Shown here piece after piece: positions 40,000 to 40,785 of a DNA stretch of 40,785 nt. Within the stretch, counting starts at the first letter, position 1; every line of letters starts with the position of its first letter. This stretch comes from a virus. The notes under the pieces were generated by a model, which saw only the letters and a list, made by a program, of their open reading frames with translations, did not search any database and was not told where the DNA came from. Made by a program: the position numbers and the translations under genes. The stretch is from positions 1 to 40,785 of IMG/VR virus record IMGVR_UViG_3300027822_000007. One strand, written 5' to 3'.

Positions 40000-40785
40000 A
40001 TGCGTACCTCAATAATAGCGTTATTTATTGTTATATTGGAATCGTCTGAAGCGTTTTCAACAAACAATTCTATATAATCGCTTGTATTTAGTTCAAAGGC
40101 CCAAAACATTGAGATACTTCCTGCTGATGTAGATGAGAATGTTCTTGTGATCTTTGACGCAGAAACTTGTGCTCCATTCAAGTATACATAAAAATTAAAT
40201 ACATCCTCAGAAACACTTCCTCCTGTTGCCGAAATAGCAACAGCAATTGACATCCGTTCTCCAAGACCAGTATAAGTAAATCTCCCATTAGATTCTGTAA
40301 ATCTTGATGCACCAACAACCGACCAATTTGTATTTATCAAGACTGGAGTATTTACAACTGCAATTGTAATTAATGAATTAGTGTTCGTAGCCAACAGTCC
40401 TGAAGCGCTGTTTTCAATCACGCTATTTGCAAAGAAGATCCATCTTATATCAGAAGTAGTTATTCCAATCAAAGGAGCTGTCGTGTTAAACACTCTACAA
40501 TTAACAATTGAGCCCAAAGCTCCAACAGCTATGTTTGCAGAGTCTACTGCTCCATTTAACACTGCAGCAGGAGCACCAAAAGAAAACGTGCTTGTCTCTA
40601 AAATAAAACCAAGAGAAAATGTTGATGATCCAAAATCAAATACGTCTACATCGGATGTAAATACATTACGAGAACCAACAAAAATTCCCATTGATCCTGA
40701 AAAAGTAAGTCCAGCTGAAATGATACTACCCCAAAGCGTATCAGTGATTTGTGAAGCAGTTACTCCAGCTAATGTTCCAATTGTA
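39996..40785 (-). CDS. Tail-associated beta-structured protein, C-terminal 220 residues (continues at 127-1)
   Basis: Continuation of the gene that begins at 885. Bases 40658-39996 encode the last 220 residues; 40659-40785 repeat bases 1-127. Motifs such as FGSSTFSLGFILETSTFSFGAP, VNCRVFNTTAPLIGI and SVIENSASGLLAT look like turns of a parallel beta-helix; the final domain (about 150 residues, RFTESNGRFTYTGLGERMSIAVAIS...VYLNGAQVSASKITRTFSSTSAGSISMFWAFELNTSDYIELFVEN) is a jelly-roll type module seen at the ends of phage tail proteins. Open frames starting at 40691 are internal Met codons, not a gene start. Confidence 0.8.
   Translation of the reverse strand, partial: TIGTLAGVTASQITDTLWGSIISAGLTFSGSMGIFVGSRNVFTSDVDVFDFGSSTFSLGFILETSTFSFGAPAAVLNGAVDSANIAVGALGSIVNCRVFNTTAPLIGITTSDIRWIFFANSVIENSASGLLATNTNSLITIAVVNTPVLINTNWSVVGASRFTESNGRFTYTGLGERMSIAVAISATGGSVSEDVFNFYVYLNGAQVSASKITRTFSSTSAGSISMFWAFELNTSDYIELFVENASDDSNITINNAIIEVRI
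40659..40785. repeat. Terminal direct repeat, copy 2
   Basis: Identical to 1-127. See the first copy. Confidence 0.95.

Noticed and set aside
1-40785. tRNA genes and riboswitches
   Set aside because: No cloverleaf with a conserved TTCRANY arm and no recognised riboswitch core was seen in the gaps between genes.

Overview
The window is a complete circular (or circularly permuted, terminally redundant) genome of a virulent, short-tailed phage. The first 127 bases are repeated exactly as the last 127 bases (1-127 = 40659-40785), the usual signature of a circular contig left with one k-mer of overlap, so the unique length is 40,658 bp. The virion genes follow the order of Salmonella phage P22: small and large terminase, portal, scaffold, P22-type coat, gp4-like tail factor, gp10-like stabilisation protein, ejection proteins and tailspike. 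A Gram-negative host is therefore likely, but nothing in the sequence names it. There is no integrase, CI-type repressor, tRNA or CRISPR array. Stop codons are used in the standard way and Shine-Dalgarno sites (AAGGAG type) are strong.

Layout: transcription diverges from a control region at about 9.6-12.3 kb and converges near 27.85 kb. The minus strand carries one long late operon running from 9624 down to 1, across the contig junction, and on from 40658 to 27867. It encodes DNA packaging, capsid, an ADP-ribosyltransferase-like protein inserted between portal and scaffold, tail and ejection proteins, a 1290-residue tailspike/fibre, and finally a lysis cassette (N-anchored membrane protein, M23 endolysin, holin). 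The plus strand carries the early/replication operon (12341-27823): small unknown genes, a YfbR-like HD nucleotidase, ATP-dependent DNA ligase, an HTH protein, SNF2-type helicase, two PD-(D/E)XK nucleases, an archaeo-eukaryotic-type primase, a UvrD-like helicase, a thymidylate-synthase-fold/dCMP-deaminase fusion, and a family A DNA polymerase.

The control region (about 2.2 kb, with only one convincing gene, 10517-11011, closed by a strong terminator) is unusual. It holds a 25-bp tandem array, a 39-bp direct repeat, palindromes, CA- or GT-rich simple repeats, and at least ten copies of a 19-bp motif (consensus GAGACGATAGCCAGTRTAG). Two good copies, and a weak third, sit exactly 19 bp upstream of a TTGACT -35 box with the same relative orientation, as expected for an activator-binding site of a coordinated regulon.

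The points most worth following are: (1) the fused thymidylate-synthase-fold/dCMP deaminase protein, in which the Asn that specifies dUMP appears replaced by Asp, as in dCMP hydroxymethylases, suggesting modified or re-routed pyrimidine synthesis; (2) the ADP-ribosyltransferase-like protein encoded among the capsid genes, a candidate injected effector; (3) the repeated upstream element and its fixed spacing to promoters.
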